In this document: in pieces, positions 25,444 through 34,900 of the stretch
Position numbering within the stretch: position 1 is the stretch's first letter
How the letters are laid out: every line of letters starts with the position of its first letter
Assembly (NCBI GenBank): GCA_965117035.1
Contig: OZ220748.1
Span: 3,348,001-3,412,000 of the forward strand
DNA: 64,000 nucleotides
Reading direction: 5' to 3'
Source: CAZENU01 sp965117035
GTDB lineage: Bacteria > Chloroflexota > Dehalococcoidia > Lucifugimonadales > CAZENU01
Made by a program: the position numbers and the translations under genes
Notes under the pieces: generated by a model
The model's database searches: none
Told to the model about the DNA's origin: nothing
The model's input: only the letters and a program-made list of their open reading frames with translations

Positions 25444-26370
25444 ATGAAGTTCATCGTAGGCGTCCCCATCGGCGGGCCCACTTACAGCCCCGACGACATC
25501 GGCACGATAGCGCGCCGGGCGGACGAGCTCGGCTTCGACGCGATCAACGCCAGCGAGCGCCTGATCATGCCGCGCCACATCGAGTCGAAGTACCCCTACG
25601 GCCCCAAGGGCGAAATCCCCGGCGTGGGCACGCTGCAGAACACGCTGGAGGTGCTGTCGGTGATGGCCTTCGTGGCCGGGCAGACCTCCCGCGCGCGGCT
25701 GCTGCCGTCGGTGATCGTGCTGCCGTACAGGAACCCGATCCTCGCCGCCAAGATACTGGCGACGATCGACCAGCTCTCCCAGGGCAGGCTGGTCGTCGGC
25801 TGCGGCGTCGGCTGGAACCTGGAGGAGTTCCAGGCGCTGATGGTGCCGACGCCGTTCGAGAAGCGCGGAGCGGTGAGCAACGAGTACATCCGCGCGTGGA
25901 AGGAGCTGTGGTCGAAGGAGGAGCCCGAGTTCCATGGCGAGTTCCTCGACATCGCCGACGTCGACTTCGCGCCGAAGACGGTGCAGCAGCCGAGCCCCCC
26001 GTTCTGGGTCGGCGGCGAGAGCCCTCCGGCCATCCGCAGGGCAGCGACGCTGTGTGACGGCTGGCTGCCGTCAGACTCCAACCCGATCTACCCGCTCGAC
26101 ACGACCGAGCGCTTCACCGCCGCCGTCTCGGAGCTGAGGCGACGGCTGGAGGCCGCGGGCCGCGACCCGTACGACTTCGTCATCCGCTTCGGCGGAGCGT
26201 CGTGGGACGGCGACGTATCCAGGAAGGACGAGGTCGCGGAGACGATCCGGGGCTACGAGAAGCTGGGCGTCACCCACCAGAACTTCAGCGGGGCCGGTGA
26301 CTCCGTGTCGGAGCGCCTGGATCTGATGCAGAGCTTCGCCGAAGAGGTCTTCCCGCTCGTCCACGGCTAG
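25444..26370 (+). CDS. LLM-class flavin-dependent oxidoreductase (F420-type)
   Basis: 308 residues from ATG 25444 with AGGAG upstream. Luciferase-like TIM barrel: KFIVGVPIGG, ADELGFDAINASERL, LPSVIVLPYRNP, QLSQGRLVVGCGVGWN, then EEFQALMVP and FWVGGESPPAIRRAA. The GVGW motif after LVVG is typical of the F420-dependent subgroup (TIGR03619-like). Substrate unknown. It has its own strong promoter. Confidence 0.9.
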   Translation: MKFIVGVPIGGPTYSPDDIGTIARRADELGFDAINASERLIMPRHIESKYPYGPKGEIPGVGTLQNTLEVLSVMAFVAGQTSRARLLPSVIVLPYRNPILAAKILATIDQLSQGRLVVGCGVGWNLEEFQALMVPTPFEKRGAVSNEYIRAWKELWSKEEPEFHGEFLDIADVDFAPKTVQQPSPPFWVGGESPPAIRRAATLCDGWLPSDSNPIYPLDTTERFTAAVSELRRRLEAAGRDPYDFVIRFGGASWDGDVSRKDEVAETIRGYEKLGVTHQNFSGAGDSVSERLDLMQSFAEEVFPLVHG

Positions 26371-26409
26371 CCGGACCGCCAGACGTCGAGGCGGAGGGCG
26401 CAGGGTTTC

Positions 26410-26773
26410 GCTCAGGTGACGACACCAGGGTGTAGCTCGTGCTGCGGCCGCCCTCTTCGCTCCGCGCCAGGACGCCGTTCTCGACCAGGAGGCTGATGTC
26501 CCTGAGGGCGGTGTCCTGCGAGCAGCCGGCCAGCGCCGCCCACCGGGAGGTTGTCAGCTCGCCGTCGAATCCTCGAAGAAGAAGGTCGAGTACGTCTCGC
26601 TGGCGCGGGTTCAGCGGGATGTCCGATATGCGCTGCCGGAAGCGGGCTTCATCGAGTACCGCGCCGAGCGTCGTCTCCGCGCTCGCTACGGCCCTGCCCA
26701 GGCAGTCCACGAACCAGCGCATCCAGTCGGAGACATCCATCGTTCCACGCTGGGTGCGTTCGAGTGTCTCGTA
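26410..26773 (-). pseudogene. Remnant of a DUF4172-type Fic protein (C-terminal part only)
   Basis: The translated segment YETLERTQRGTMDVSDW, then LNPRQRDVLDLLLRGF, TTSRWAALAGCSQDTALRD and LVENGVL..GGRSTSY matches the C-terminal region of Fic AMP-transferases with a winged-helix end. The catalytic FIC core (HxFx[D/E]GNGRxxR) that should lie upstream is missing. An open frame runs 26285-26827, but the N-terminal 18 codons are unrelated. This is a truncated relic. Confidence 0.75.
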
Positions 26774-26872
26774 CGTCTTCCCTGTCCCGAGAGTCTTGGT
26801 CCTGGCAATCTTCGGCCGGGCGATCATGTCGTGGATAGGCCGGCATCGACCTGTGTTAAACGACGGGTGCCT

Positions 26873-27643
26873 TCAGGGTCGCTCCACAGTTAGGCGGCAC
26901 AACAGCGTGTTATCCCTCTCCAGGTCGGCTGTCCATATCAGCCGCGCCTCGTCCTTCCAGTCGATCTGATCGTAGCCGTCCTTCGGACGAACATCCCCTT
27001 CGCTGTATTCCACCGCCGACGGCCATCCGCCGTCGTCAAAGCCTACGGTGCGCCACGCTTCGGGCTCAGCGATCGCGTGGAATTGGCATGGGCCGACCCC
27101 AGCCTCCGGGTCTGACTCGCCTGCACAGGCGGGGTTGAGCGGCGCCGCGTGGATGACCAAGCATCGCCAGGAGGAATCGGTGAGCGCGATAGTCTCTCCC
27201 GTCGCCGTGTCCGTGAACTGCGCGACGAGGCCGCCATCGCCCATTTGTTGCCTGCGGCTTCCGATGTACTCCAAGCCCGTGTCGTTCTCCTTGAAGTCCT
27301 TGGCGACGAAATTCAGCTGCAGAGGGTACTCGGCGTCAAAAACGAACGTCTCAGAATTGAACGATCGCTCCGTCGTGATCGGCGTCGAATCCTCGGTGAT
27401 GAGGCGCTCGCCGACGTAGAAGGCGAACCAGTTGTCGGCCCACACCTCTGCCTTGACCGACAGTTTGTTGCCTTGGGGTGGCTCGGTAGCCAGCCGTTGC
27501 ATGGCGGGTGGCGGCGTGGGTTCGGTTGTCTCCTGCTGGCCGCGATCGCAGGCGCCTAGCAACAGTGCCAGGACCGCAATGATACAGGTATCGCGTAGAC
27601 CGGTTTTGACCGTCAGGCTCCTTGGTCTCACGAGGGGAACCAT
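26873..27643 (-). CDS. Hypothetical lipoprotein
   Basis: 256 residues from ATG 27643. An N-terminal hydrophobic stretch ends in the lipobox LLLGAC with Cys32, followed by a Thr/Pro/Gln-rich linker, so the product should be a lipid-anchored exported protein. The mature part has segments DNWFAFYVGERL, PLQLNFVAKDF and WRTVGFDDGGWPSA. These recall the galactose-binding-like modules in which a small 'functional' part sits under a PEBP or WIRA-like fold, but I do not recognise a named family. The coding frame is fused upstream to an IS3 fragment. Confidence 0.75.
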   Translation of the reverse strand: MVPLVRPRSLTVKTGLRDTCIIAVLALLLGACDRGQQETTEPTPPPAMQRLATEPPQGNKLSVKAEVWADNWFAFYVGERLITEDSTPITTERSFNSETFVFDAEYPLQLNFVAKDFKENDTGLEYIGSRRQQMGDGGLVAQFTDTATGETIALTDSSWRCLVIHAAPLNPACAGESDPEAGVGPCQFHAIAEPEAWRTVGFDDGGWPSAVEYSEGDVRPKDGYDQIDWKDEARLIWTADLERDNTLLCRLTVERP

Positions 27644-27664
27644 CACCGCTCTCCGTTCGCCATC

Positions 27665-27742
27665 CACATTCTCCAAAGCGTCCTCGAGGGACAGGAACCA
27701 GTTCTCGTTCAGGCACTCCTGGCGAAACCGTCCATTGAATGC
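27665..27742 (-). pseudogene. IS3-family transposase fragment
   Basis: A 26-codon segment reading FNGRFRQECLNENWFLSLEDA matches the region around the catalytic Glu of IS3-family OrfB transposases (FNGRFRDECLNENWF). Nothing else of the element remains. It lies in frame just upstream of the lipoprotein start. Confidence 0.8.
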
Positions 27743-27925
27743 TGTCGTTCGCCAGGAACTATAGCTTGGAAATGAGCCCAACCGCCCAGGAGGACCGGAG
27801 CGTTTCGTGGCTGCTGCGCGACCGCAATAAGGCTCTTGACTATAGCCCGCATTCACCTCGCCGAGCAAGGAATCGACGCATATTATGCGGTGAATAGGGC
27901 GTTATTCTCCGCATGTCCCTTGCGG

Positions 27926-28120
27926 CTAGTAGTGGCCCGTCTCGGCCTTGGACCTTGCCGCGAAGTACCCGGCGATCATCCCGAAAGACACGACGAACGC
28001 GACGACTCCCCAGAACGTGCTCAGCAGGTAGCCCACCGCGATCGCTATGGCTATCGCGATTGCGAGGCCGACGAGGACCCCGCCCACCGATACGAGCAGA
28101 GTCTTGAGTATGGGATTCAT
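27926..28120 (-). CDS. Small two-span membrane protein
   Basis: 64 residues with ATG 28120 preceded by GGAGGAGGG, a strong ribosome site. Two hydrophobic helices (about 5-30 and 34-55), the first with repeated AIAIAIA, then a short charged tail. No family recognised. Confidence 0.7.
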   Translation of the reverse strand: MNPILKTLLVSVGGVLVGLAIAIAIAIAVGYLLSTFWGVVAFVVSFGMIAGYFAARSKAETGHY

Positions 28121-28297
28121 GGCTGCCCTCCTCCGCGTGCCGCCGGACGTTCCCGCCCGAAGCGGCCCGCACGCTAGACCCCCGGCGTCCTTTAAGCCCC
28201 GTGGCGCGATATGTTACCGTATTCCGCCAGACACGGGCCCGGATTGCGCGAGCGCGCGAGACGGCCACCGGCCATGATGATTCCCAGGGGGTAGCCA

Positions 28298-29500
28298 GTG
28301 TCCCTCCTCACCCGAACCGCGATAGTCACGGGGAGGCTGGCCGAAAAGTTCCAGGTCAACCGCGTCGCGACTGCGGCGGTCCAGGGCGACCGCCGGTACA
28401 ACCAGGTCGAGGCGGCCTTCCGCTATTTTAAGTGGAAGAAGCTGTTCAACCTGATGCGCGTCGAGTGGCAGCTCCGCACCGGCAGGGTCGACGTCGACGC
28501 CTACCCATTCGAGTGGGAGATCGACACCACCAACATCTGCCAGCTCAAGTGCCCCCTGTGCCACACCGGTCTCGGCACGATCGACCGCGACAAGGGCGTG
28601 ATGCACTTTGACACCTACAAGAAGGTGATCGACGAGATCAAGGACTACTGCGTCTGGCTGACCCTGTACAGCTGGGGCGAGCCGTTCCTGAACAGGCGCA
28701 TCGACGAGTTCATCGCCTACGCCCACGAGGCCGAGATCGCCACGACGATCAGCACAAATCTCAACAAGCCCCTCAAGAAGGACATGGCGGAGCGCATCGT
28801 CCGCTCGGGCCTCGACACGATGATCGTCTCCATAGACGGCGTCACCCAGGAGGTCTACGAGCAGTACCGGGTGGGCGGCCACCTCGACAAGGTACTGGAG
28901 AACCTGCAGCTTCTTATCGACACGAAACGCGAGCTCGGCTCCGAAACGCCCTACATCGAGTGGCAGTTCATCGTCATGCGCCAGAACCAGCACCAGATCC
29001 CGGAGGCGCAGGCCCTGGCCGATTCGATGGGCGTCGACGGGATACTGTTCAAGAAGGTCGACTTTCCCCTCGGCGAGGAGGAGACGGACACCGCGAAGAA
29101 GTGGATGCCCGTGGGCATCGAGGAGTACCTGCGGGAGCACCCCTTCGAGCGCCCCTTCCGGGAGGAGGAGGGCGACCGCTGCTGGCGGCTGTGGCGCTCC
29201 ACCGTCATCAACTGGGACGGCGGCACCGCCCCGTGCTGCTACCTGGTAAACGTGGCCGACGACTTCGGCAACGTCACCGACCAGACGTTCATGTCGGTAT
29301 GGAACGGAGAGAGCTACAGGGCCGCCCGGCAGCTCTTCCAGGTCGGCGAGGAGCCGGACAAGCAAGTCGGGTGCGTCACCTGCCCGGTGTACACGGGCAG
29401 CGCGGCGGCGAAGGCGCGCGGCGAGCATTCGCCCAAGATCATGCTTCACGCGTCCGGCGCCTCCGTCTCCGACGAGGCGTCGACGCCGGCGGGGCGGTGA
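28298..29500 (+). CDS. Radical SAM protein with SPASM-like C-terminal domain
   Basis: 400 residues from GTG 28298. The radical SAM cluster motif is Cys81, Cys85 and Cys88 in CQLKCPLCHTG, preceded by WEIDTTNI; SWGEPFLN is the SAM-binding GE motif. A C-terminal SPASM-type region has Cys residues in GDRCWRLW, GGTAPCCY and VGCVTCPVYTG and would bind a further Fe-S cluster. Such enzymes modify peptides, sugars or nucleosides; no precursor peptide is visible next to it. The thiolase gene starts 107 bp downstream. Confidence 0.9.
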   Translation: MSLLTRTAIVTGRLAEKFQVNRVATAAVQGDRRYNQVEAAFRYFKWKKLFNLMRVEWQLRTGRVDVDAYPFEWEIDTTNICQLKCPLCHTGLGTIDRDKGVMHFDTYKKVIDEIKDYCVWLTLYSWGEPFLNRRIDEFIAYAHEAEIATTISTNLNKPLKKDMAERIVRSGLDTMIVSIDGVTQEVYEQYRVGGHLDKVLENLQLLIDTKRELGSETPYIEWQFIVMRQNQHQIPEAQALADSMGVDGILFKKVDFPLGEEETDTAKKWMPVGIEEYLREHPFERPFREEEGDRCWRLWRSTVINWDGGTAPCCYLVNVADDFGNVTDQTFMSVWNGESYRAARQLFQVGEEPDKQVGCVTCPVYTGSAAAKARGEHSPKIMLHASGASVSDEASTPAGR

Positions 29501-29607
29501 CCCCGCGGACATCCGGCGAAGCGCCGCCGATGCCGCGGCTCCGGGGCGCCCGCGACCCGTTCAACCTGGCGCAGCCAGGCGTCCCCGCAGAGACAGAGGA
29601 GGTCGAC

Positions 29608-30807
29608 ATGCGTGACGCGGCGATAGTTTCGCCGGTGAGGACCGCGGTGGGCGGCTTCGGAGGCAGCCTGCGCGACGTCCCGGCCGAGGACCTCGGCGCG
29701 CTGGTCATCGAGGAGCTTCTGGCGCGCACCGGCCTGGACCCCGAGCGCGTCGACGACGTGGTGCTCGGGCAGAGCTACCCGAGCGGCGAGAACCCCGCGA
29801 TCGGCCGCCTCTGCTCGCTCAAGGCGGGCCTGCCCATCGACGTGCCCGGCTACCAGCTCGACCGCCGCTGCGCCTCAGGCCTTCAGGCCATCCTCAACGC
29901 CGCCATGCTGGTGCAGACCGGCAACGCCGACGTGGTCGTCGCCGGCGGCGTCGAGAGCATGAGCGGCGTCGAGTACTACACGACCGCGGCCCGATGGGGC
30001 GGCAGGCTCGGCTCCGTCGAGCTGCACGACAGGCTGATGAGGGCCCGGGCGCGCAGCTCCCCGGACGAGCGCTTCGGCCCCATCTCCGGCATGCTAGAGA
30101 CGGCCGAGAACCTGGCGGCCAAGTACGAGATATCCCGCGAGGAGCAGGACGAGTACGCGCTCGCCAGCCACCGCAAGGCCATCGCCGCGCAGGACGAGGG
30201 CAAGTTCGCCGACGAGATTTTCCCGATCCCCGTCCCTCAGCGCAGGGGCGACCCCGTCATGTTCGACGCCGACGAGGGCCCCCGCAGGGACACGTCTGTG
30301 GAGAAGCTGGCGCGGCTGAGGCCGGTGATGAAGAACGGCACCGTCACCGCCGGCAATGCCAGCAGCCAGAACGACGCGGCCGCTGCCTGCCTCGTCGTCG
30401 CCGCCGACAGGCTGGATGAGCTCGGCCTCGAGCCGATGGCCTACCTCCGCGGCTGGGCGGCCGTCGGCGTGCACCCCGCCTACATGGGCATCGGCCCCGT
30501 GCCGGCCGTCGAGAAGCTGTTCGCGAAGACGGGGCTGACGTGGGACGACGTCGACCTGATCGAGCTGAACGAGGCGTTCGCGGCGCAGGTGCTGGCGGTC
30601 CTGCGGGAGTGGGACCTCCCGAGCCTGGACGGGCTGAACGTCAACGGCTCCGGCGTGTCGCTCGGCCATCCCATCGCCGCCACCGGCGCCCGCGTCCTTG
30701 CGACGATGCTCCACGAGGCCAAACGCCGCGACGCGAAGATCGCGCTGGAGACCATGTGCGTCGGAGGCGGCCAGGGCGTAGCCGCCGCCTTCGAAATGGC
30801 CGCGTAG
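29608..30807 (+). CDS. Thiolase (acetyl-CoA acetyltransferase family)
   Basis: 399 residues from ATG 29608, with GAGGAGG upstream. Catalytic residues are all present: Cys88 in LDRRCASGLQAI, His354 in GVSLGHPIAATGAR and Cys384 in METMCVGGGQG-type sequence. Length and motifs are those of degradative or biosynthetic thiolases that cleave or form beta-ketoacyl-CoA. Pathway cannot be told from context. Confidence 0.93.
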   Translation: MRDAAIVSPVRTAVGGFGGSLRDVPAEDLGALVIEELLARTGLDPERVDDVVLGQSYPSGENPAIGRLCSLKAGLPIDVPGYQLDRRCASGLQAILNAAMLVQTGNADVVVAGGVESMSGVEYYTTAARWGGRLGSVELHDRLMRARARSSPDERFGPISGMLETAENLAAKYEISREEQDEYALASHRKAIAAQDEGKFADEIFPIPVPQRRGDPVMFDADEGPRRDTSVEKLARLRPVMKNGTVTAGNASSQNDAAAACLVVAADRLDELGLEPMAYLRGWAAVGVHPAYMGIGPVPAVEKLFAKTGLTWDDVDLIELNEAFAAQVLAVLREWDLPSLDGLNVNGSGVSLGHPIAATGARVLATMLHEAKRRDAKIALETMCVGGGQGVAAAFEMAA

Positions 30808-31460
30808 CTCGCGCCCCTTCTCCCCTGGCGGGAGAATGCCGGGATGAGGGGGAGCCCAGCCGTCCTGTAGCTGTTGAGAGTTGAAGGGCCTCCTTTGTCC
30901 TTCCGTTCGCCATGAGTGGCCCGCCGCTCCGGTCGGGCTGTATCGAAGGGCGGCGTCCGCGGTTGTGTGCGCCCCTCGATACGCTGCGCTACTCGGGGTG
31001 AATGGGTTGCCTTTGGGGTGAGGCGGAGAAGGCAGGCGTCCCGTGACTCCGAACGGTTGCCCTCACCCCGAATCCCCCACTCAAATGGTAAGGGCGCCGT
31101 ATCGCAGGGACAGGGCCGGTTGGAATCCCGCCCCTGGAGACCTTTGCGTAACCCCCTTGCTTGCGGCGAACTGTGGTGGACGTGCGTCGACTCCGTACCC
31201 GGGAGGCCCCGCCCCTGGATTCCCGGCCTTCGGAGACCTTTGCCCAACTCCTCGCTAAGGAGCCCGACAGGGCGGACATCCGTGGATTTCGTAGCTGAGC
31301 CCCCCGCCCCTGGGTTCCCGCCTGCGCGGGAATGGAGGCGAAGGCTGGTAGACATGACATTGAACGTGGGGGTCGGGAATCCGGGCTTCCCAGCGCGTTG
31401 ACCCTCCGGCGGGCCGCTGATAGACTCGCCCCGATCTTCCACCGGCGCGAGGCATCCAAC
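30808..31460. repeat. Long intergenic stretch built from dispersed repeats
   Basis: Contains a family A palindrome (30810-30855), a family D element (GCGCCCCTCGATACGC...ACTCGGGGTGAATGG, about 30968-31007), two family C elements (about 31137-31200 and 31227-31305) and a family B element (about 31308-31335). No gene with family support is present on either strand. Confidence 0.65.
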
Positions 31461-32237
31461 ATGGGCAAGGTAGACCTCAACTTTCAGCCGTCGGTGCCCG
31501 TCTTCGACGCCAACATGAACCTCGGCCGGCCCCACGACCGGCGTGTCACCGTCCACACCGCCGAGGACACTCTCGCCGCGATGAAGAAGGCGGGCGTCGG
31601 CAAGGCGCTCGTACACCATCCCCACGCCGACTTCCGCGACTCGCACGACGGCAACGCCTGGCTCATGGAGCTGATCGAGGGCGAGCCGGCCTTCGAGCCA
31701 CAGTTCGTCTGCAACCCGAGCTTCGACAACCTGGACGAGTTCGCGGCAGAGGTCGACGAGCACGGCGTACGCGCCGTACGGCTCGTCCCGACCTACCACA
31801 TGTACCCGTTCCGGGACTGGGTGCTGGGCCGGTGGCTGGAGTGGTTCGAGGACCGCAACCTGGCCGTCTGGATACAGGTCGAGTCAGACTCGAACAACGC
31901 CTCCGCTTTCGACCCGAGCGCGGTCCACGACACGGTCAAGGACCACCCGAACGTCAGGTTCGTGCTGAGCGAGTTCCACTACCAGATCGCGCTGTGGGTG
32001 TACCCGTTCCTGCGGAGCCTGCCGAACGTCTACGCCGAGTGCTCCAAGTTCGTCAGCACCAACTGGGTGCCTGAGATGATCGAGGTGTCGTCGGTCGACC
32101 GGGTGATGTACGGCTCGGGCTTCCCGACGGAGGCGCTGGCGCCGCAGCTGTACACGATCCACCGGTCCGGGCTCAGCGGCGACGACCTGCTGGCGGTGTG
32201 CGGCGGCAACCTGGAGCGATTGCTGAGCGGGGCATAG
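31461..32237 (+). CDS. Amidohydrolase-family protein lacking metal ligands
   Basis: 258 residues from ATG 31461. The fold matches the amidohydrolase_2 proteins (decarboxylase-like), and it aligns with the next gene along its length. The usual HxH after the first strand is replaced by VFDANMN, the metal-binding His of the second half is replaced (VLSEFHYQ where the partner has VIGHKGG), and the YGSD motif reads YGSGFP. It is therefore probably not a metal hydrolase. It ends 20 bp before its intact paralog and may be a regulatory or structural partner. Confidence 0.75.
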   Translation: MGKVDLNFQPSVPVFDANMNLGRPHDRRVTVHTAEDTLAAMKKAGVGKALVHHPHADFRDSHDGNAWLMELIEGEPAFEPQFVCNPSFDNLDEFAAEVDEHGVRAVRLVPTYHMYPFRDWVLGRWLEWFEDRNLAVWIQVESDSNNASAFDPSAVHDTVKDHPNVRFVLSEFHYQIALWVYPFLRSLPNVYAECSKFVSTNWVPEMIEVSSVDRVMYGSGFPTEALAPQLYTIHRSGLSGDDLLAVCGGNLERLLSGA

Positions 32238-32257
32238 GCCCCGGCAAGGAGGCTGAC

Positions 32258-33067
32258 GTGGCCGACATCGACACGCCGATAATCGACTTCCACTGCCACC
32301 TGGGCCGATGGGGCCGTCCCCACATCGACGACGACATCGACCGGCTTCTGCACACGATGGACGCCGCCGGCGTCGACAAGAGTCTCGCGAACTGCATCTG
32401 GTTCGGGGACGCCCGCCGGGGCAACGACCTGGTGCAGACGTACGTCTCGAAGCACCCCGACCGCTTCCTGCCGGTCGCCTTCGTCACGCCCCACTACCCG
32501 GACGAGGCCATAGCGGAGCTGGACCGCTGCTTCGGCGAGCTCGGCGCGAAATTCCTCAAGATATACCCGAACTACTTCGGCTACGACACGACCAACTACC
32601 CGCCGGAGCAGTTCTTCCCGATCTTCGAGTGGTGCGACGACCGGGGCATCGCCGTGATGAGCCACGCCTACGGCCCCTACCTCGTGCTGCGGACCGGCTG
32701 GCACATCGGGCTGTCGGCGCCGCGGGACAACCCCAACTACGTCAACCTGCTCGACCGCTTCCCGAACGTGAAGTGGGTGATCGGCCACAAGGGCGGCGGG
32801 CCCGGACAGGTCCCGGACGCGAGCGTCGAGGCGTGCAGGGACCTGCCGAACGTCTGGCTCGAGACGGCCGCGTCGTCGGCGGCCGCGGGCGCCTTCGAGT
32901 ACGTGGTCGACACAGTCGGCGACGACCGCGTCATCTACGGCTCCGACGTCCCGCTGTTCGACCAGCGCAACGAGGTCGCGCGGATCGCCACCGCCGACAT
33001 CCCGGAGGAGTCGAAGAAGAAGATTCTCGGCCTCAACGCGATCGACCTGCTCGGCCTCGAGATCTAG
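32258..33067 (+). CDS. Amidohydrolase-family (amidohydrolase_2) protein
   Basis: 269 residues from GTG 32258 with AAGGAGG upstream. It keeps the metal-site residues: His12 and His14 in IIDFHCHLG, SHAYG in the middle, IGHKGG and Asp in YGSDVPLF. Family members are Zn/Mn-dependent decarboxylases or hydrolases of ring and acid substrates. It forms an operon with the ligand-less paralog upstream. Substrate unknown. Confidence 0.85.
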   Translation: MADIDTPIIDFHCHLGRWGRPHIDDDIDRLLHTMDAAGVDKSLANCIWFGDARRGNDLVQTYVSKHPDRFLPVAFVTPHYPDEAIAELDRCFGELGAKFLKIYPNYFGYDTTNYPPEQFFPIFEWCDDRGIAVMSHAYGPYLVLRTGWHIGLSAPRDNPNYVNLLDRFPNVKWVIGHKGGGPGQVPDASVEACRDLPNVWLETAASSAAAGAFEYVVDTVGDDRVIYGSDVPLFDQRNEVARIATADIPEESKKKILGLNAIDLLGLEI

Positions 33068-33485
33068 CCGCCCGGAGCCAACGCGGCAGCACCGTCTTCG
33101 CTGCCGGGTTGAGGCTCCTGGATGCCTCGATTGGGGGCGTTGTCCGTGGTTGCTGAGATACTGCTCGCGATGACCCGCTCCGTGCGGAGGTCCGCCAGGA
33201 TCATCCGGACGGCCCCTGGCCCCTGGTACGTCCGCCTGTGGCAGGTGTTCATGAACCTGGGGATCAAGTTTCGACACGCCAGCCGCTGCTGCGGGCATCC
33301 CGGCCAGCCAGGGTGCTGAGTGGAGGCCCCGGCTCCCGGCGGGAGCCATCCACCGCACCGGCACTAGCCGCGACCGGGCCTCCGGCTTGCGCGAGTCGTT
33401 CGAGGACCTGGGGGACTCCGTACGTAGGCAGTCGTCTGCGACAGCCGCGGTCGCCAGTCTCAACCGAGGGCGCGGTGGAGTCGAG
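33068..33485. other. Intergenic region without a supported gene
   Basis: About 420 bp with short open frames on both strands, none with a ribosome site plus recognisable protein sequence. I see no repeat family member or terminator here. Confidence 0.5.
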
Positions 33486-33731
33486 TCACCGGACCAGCCG
33501 CAGCCACTTGAGGACCGCATAGCGGCGTGACCGGCGCCACCGAAGCGCGGCTTCGATTTCCCCCTGCAGCTCCCGAGCGGACTTGCCCCTGGAGCCGGTT
33601 GGTCGTTCCCTGAAGTAGAGCAACGCCGCGACGGCGGCAAGGACCAGCAGGACGATGAGGACGAACAGCACTATCTCCCCCTCATGCTCTCCGGCGAGCC
33701 GTCCCTCCGGCGGCGCTGGCTGCCGGAGCAA
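33486..33731 (-). CDS. Small single-span membrane protein (start uncertain)
   Basis: Up to 81 residues. The clear part is a hydrophobic helix (VLFVLIVLLVLAAVAALLYF) followed by a basic tail rich in Arg. A GTG at about 33673 directly before this helix, with AGGGGGAG upstream, may be the true start, giving about 62 residues. No family recognised. Confidence 0.45.
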   Translation of the reverse strand: MLRQPAPPEGRLAGEHEGEIVLFVLIVLLVLAAVAALLYFRERPTGSRGKSARELQGEIEAALRWRRSRRYAVLKWLRLVR

Positions 33732-33856
33732 CGGTCACGCCGGGACATGTCCTCCAGCACCAGGCTGCCTCGACGCGGCACGGAAGCTGTCGCAGTCCTC
33801 CCCGGCGTAGCGGAATCCCCTGTCCGGTGGGCTTGCCGAGCCAGCCTTGCAGACAC

Positions 33857-34834
33857 CTACCGGCCCAGCGCCTGGTAGATCTCGTCCAGCCAGATCGTCA
33901 TCTCGGCCGTGCGGCCGGGATTCGGGTCCCCCTCGACGCGGTCGAGCCCGCTCCAGTACCCCTCCGGCGCCTGCGTCCTGAGCAGCGTCTCGCCGATGCG
34001 CTCGGCGATGTCCCGGTACTCCTCTTCGCCGGTCAGCGTGTAAAGCAGTGCGGCGGCCCAGCCCGTCTTGCCCGCGCGCAGGATCGTGTAGAGGTAGTCG
34101 GACGCGTTGCGGCAGCAGCGCATGTACTCCTTCGCCAGCGCCAGCCACTCGTCCTCGCCGGTCGCCATGTACAGCCGCGCCAGGAAGCCCGCGGCGATGC
34201 CGGGGTTGAAGAAGCGCTCGTCCGTCGTCGCGTCCAGGTTGAAGACATACCTGCGCACGTCGTCGGCCGGGTCGGGCTCCGTGTGGACGCCCCGCGCCCG
34301 GCTGTAGACCGTGTGCATCTGCGCGGGGTAGTTCGGCTGCAGCTCCATCAGCCGCGCCATCCAGCGTCCGACGCCCCTGCCGGCGTCGGTCCGGCCGGCG
34401 TACAACGCGGCGCGCCCCAGGCTGCTGATCACCCACAGGTCCTGCCTGCCGTCCGGGCCGAATTCGCCCGGAGTCGAGTAAAAGCCGCCGCTCTCCGGGT
34501 CGTGGAAGGTCATGATGAAGTCCATGCCGCGTTGGGCGACGTCGAACTGGCCGATGCGGTGCGCGCCCTCGACGATCCACGAGATGGGGTAGGCGTATGC
34601 GAGACCCTTCGCGCGGTTCCCGCCGATGTCGCCGTCCGGCGAGACATGGTTGCGGCGGACCCAGTCGCACAGCCGGTTCGCCCTGTCGCTGCGGCCGGTC
34701 GCGGCCAGGGCGATCATCATGCCCCAGTACGCGCTGACCCCGTTCTCATGCCCGGGAAAGCTGCCGTCCCCGTTCTGCAGCCCGGCCAGATAAGCGCCGC
34801 CCCTGTCCCTGGCTTCACGATAGCGGTCCATCAT
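33857..34834 (-). CDS. Alpha/alpha-toroid protein, prenyltransferase/squalene-cyclase-like
   Basis: 325 residues from ATG 34834 (MMDRYREARDRGG), chosen because AGGAG lies nine bases upstream; ATG 34888 has no ribosome site. Repeated helical hairpins with QNGDGSFPG, WVRRNHVSPDGDIGG, FHDPESGGFYS and GYWSGLD resemble the toroid of terpene cyclases and related glycan-active proteins. I see no DxDD or other cyclase motif, so catalysis is not shown. Cytoplasmic by absence of a signal sequence. Confidence 0.65.
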   Translation of the reverse strand: MMDRYREARDRGGAYLAGLQNGDGSFPGHENGVSAYWGMMIALAATGRSDRANRLCDWVRRNHVSPDGDIGGNRAKGLAYAYPISWIVEGAHRIGQFDVAQRGMDFIMTFHDPESGGFYSTPGEFGPDGRQDLWVISSLGRAALYAGRTDAGRGVGRWMARLMELQPNYPAQMHTVYSRARGVHTEPDPADDVRRYVFNLDATTDERFFNPGIAAGFLARLYMATGEDEWLALAKEYMRCCRNASDYLYTILRAGKTGWAAALLYTLTGEEEYRDIAERIGETLLRTQAPEGYWSGLDRVEGDPNPGRTAEMTIWLDEIYQALGR

Positions 34835-34900
34835 GCTGGTGTTCTCCTGGCCTATCTCATCGCCTCGGTAGCTGGTGACGGTGGTCATTTGGACGCTGCT

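Noticed and set aside
33064..33319. Overlapping small ORFs on both strands after the amidohydrolase gene
   Set aside because: Neither has a ribosome site or a recognisable sequence.
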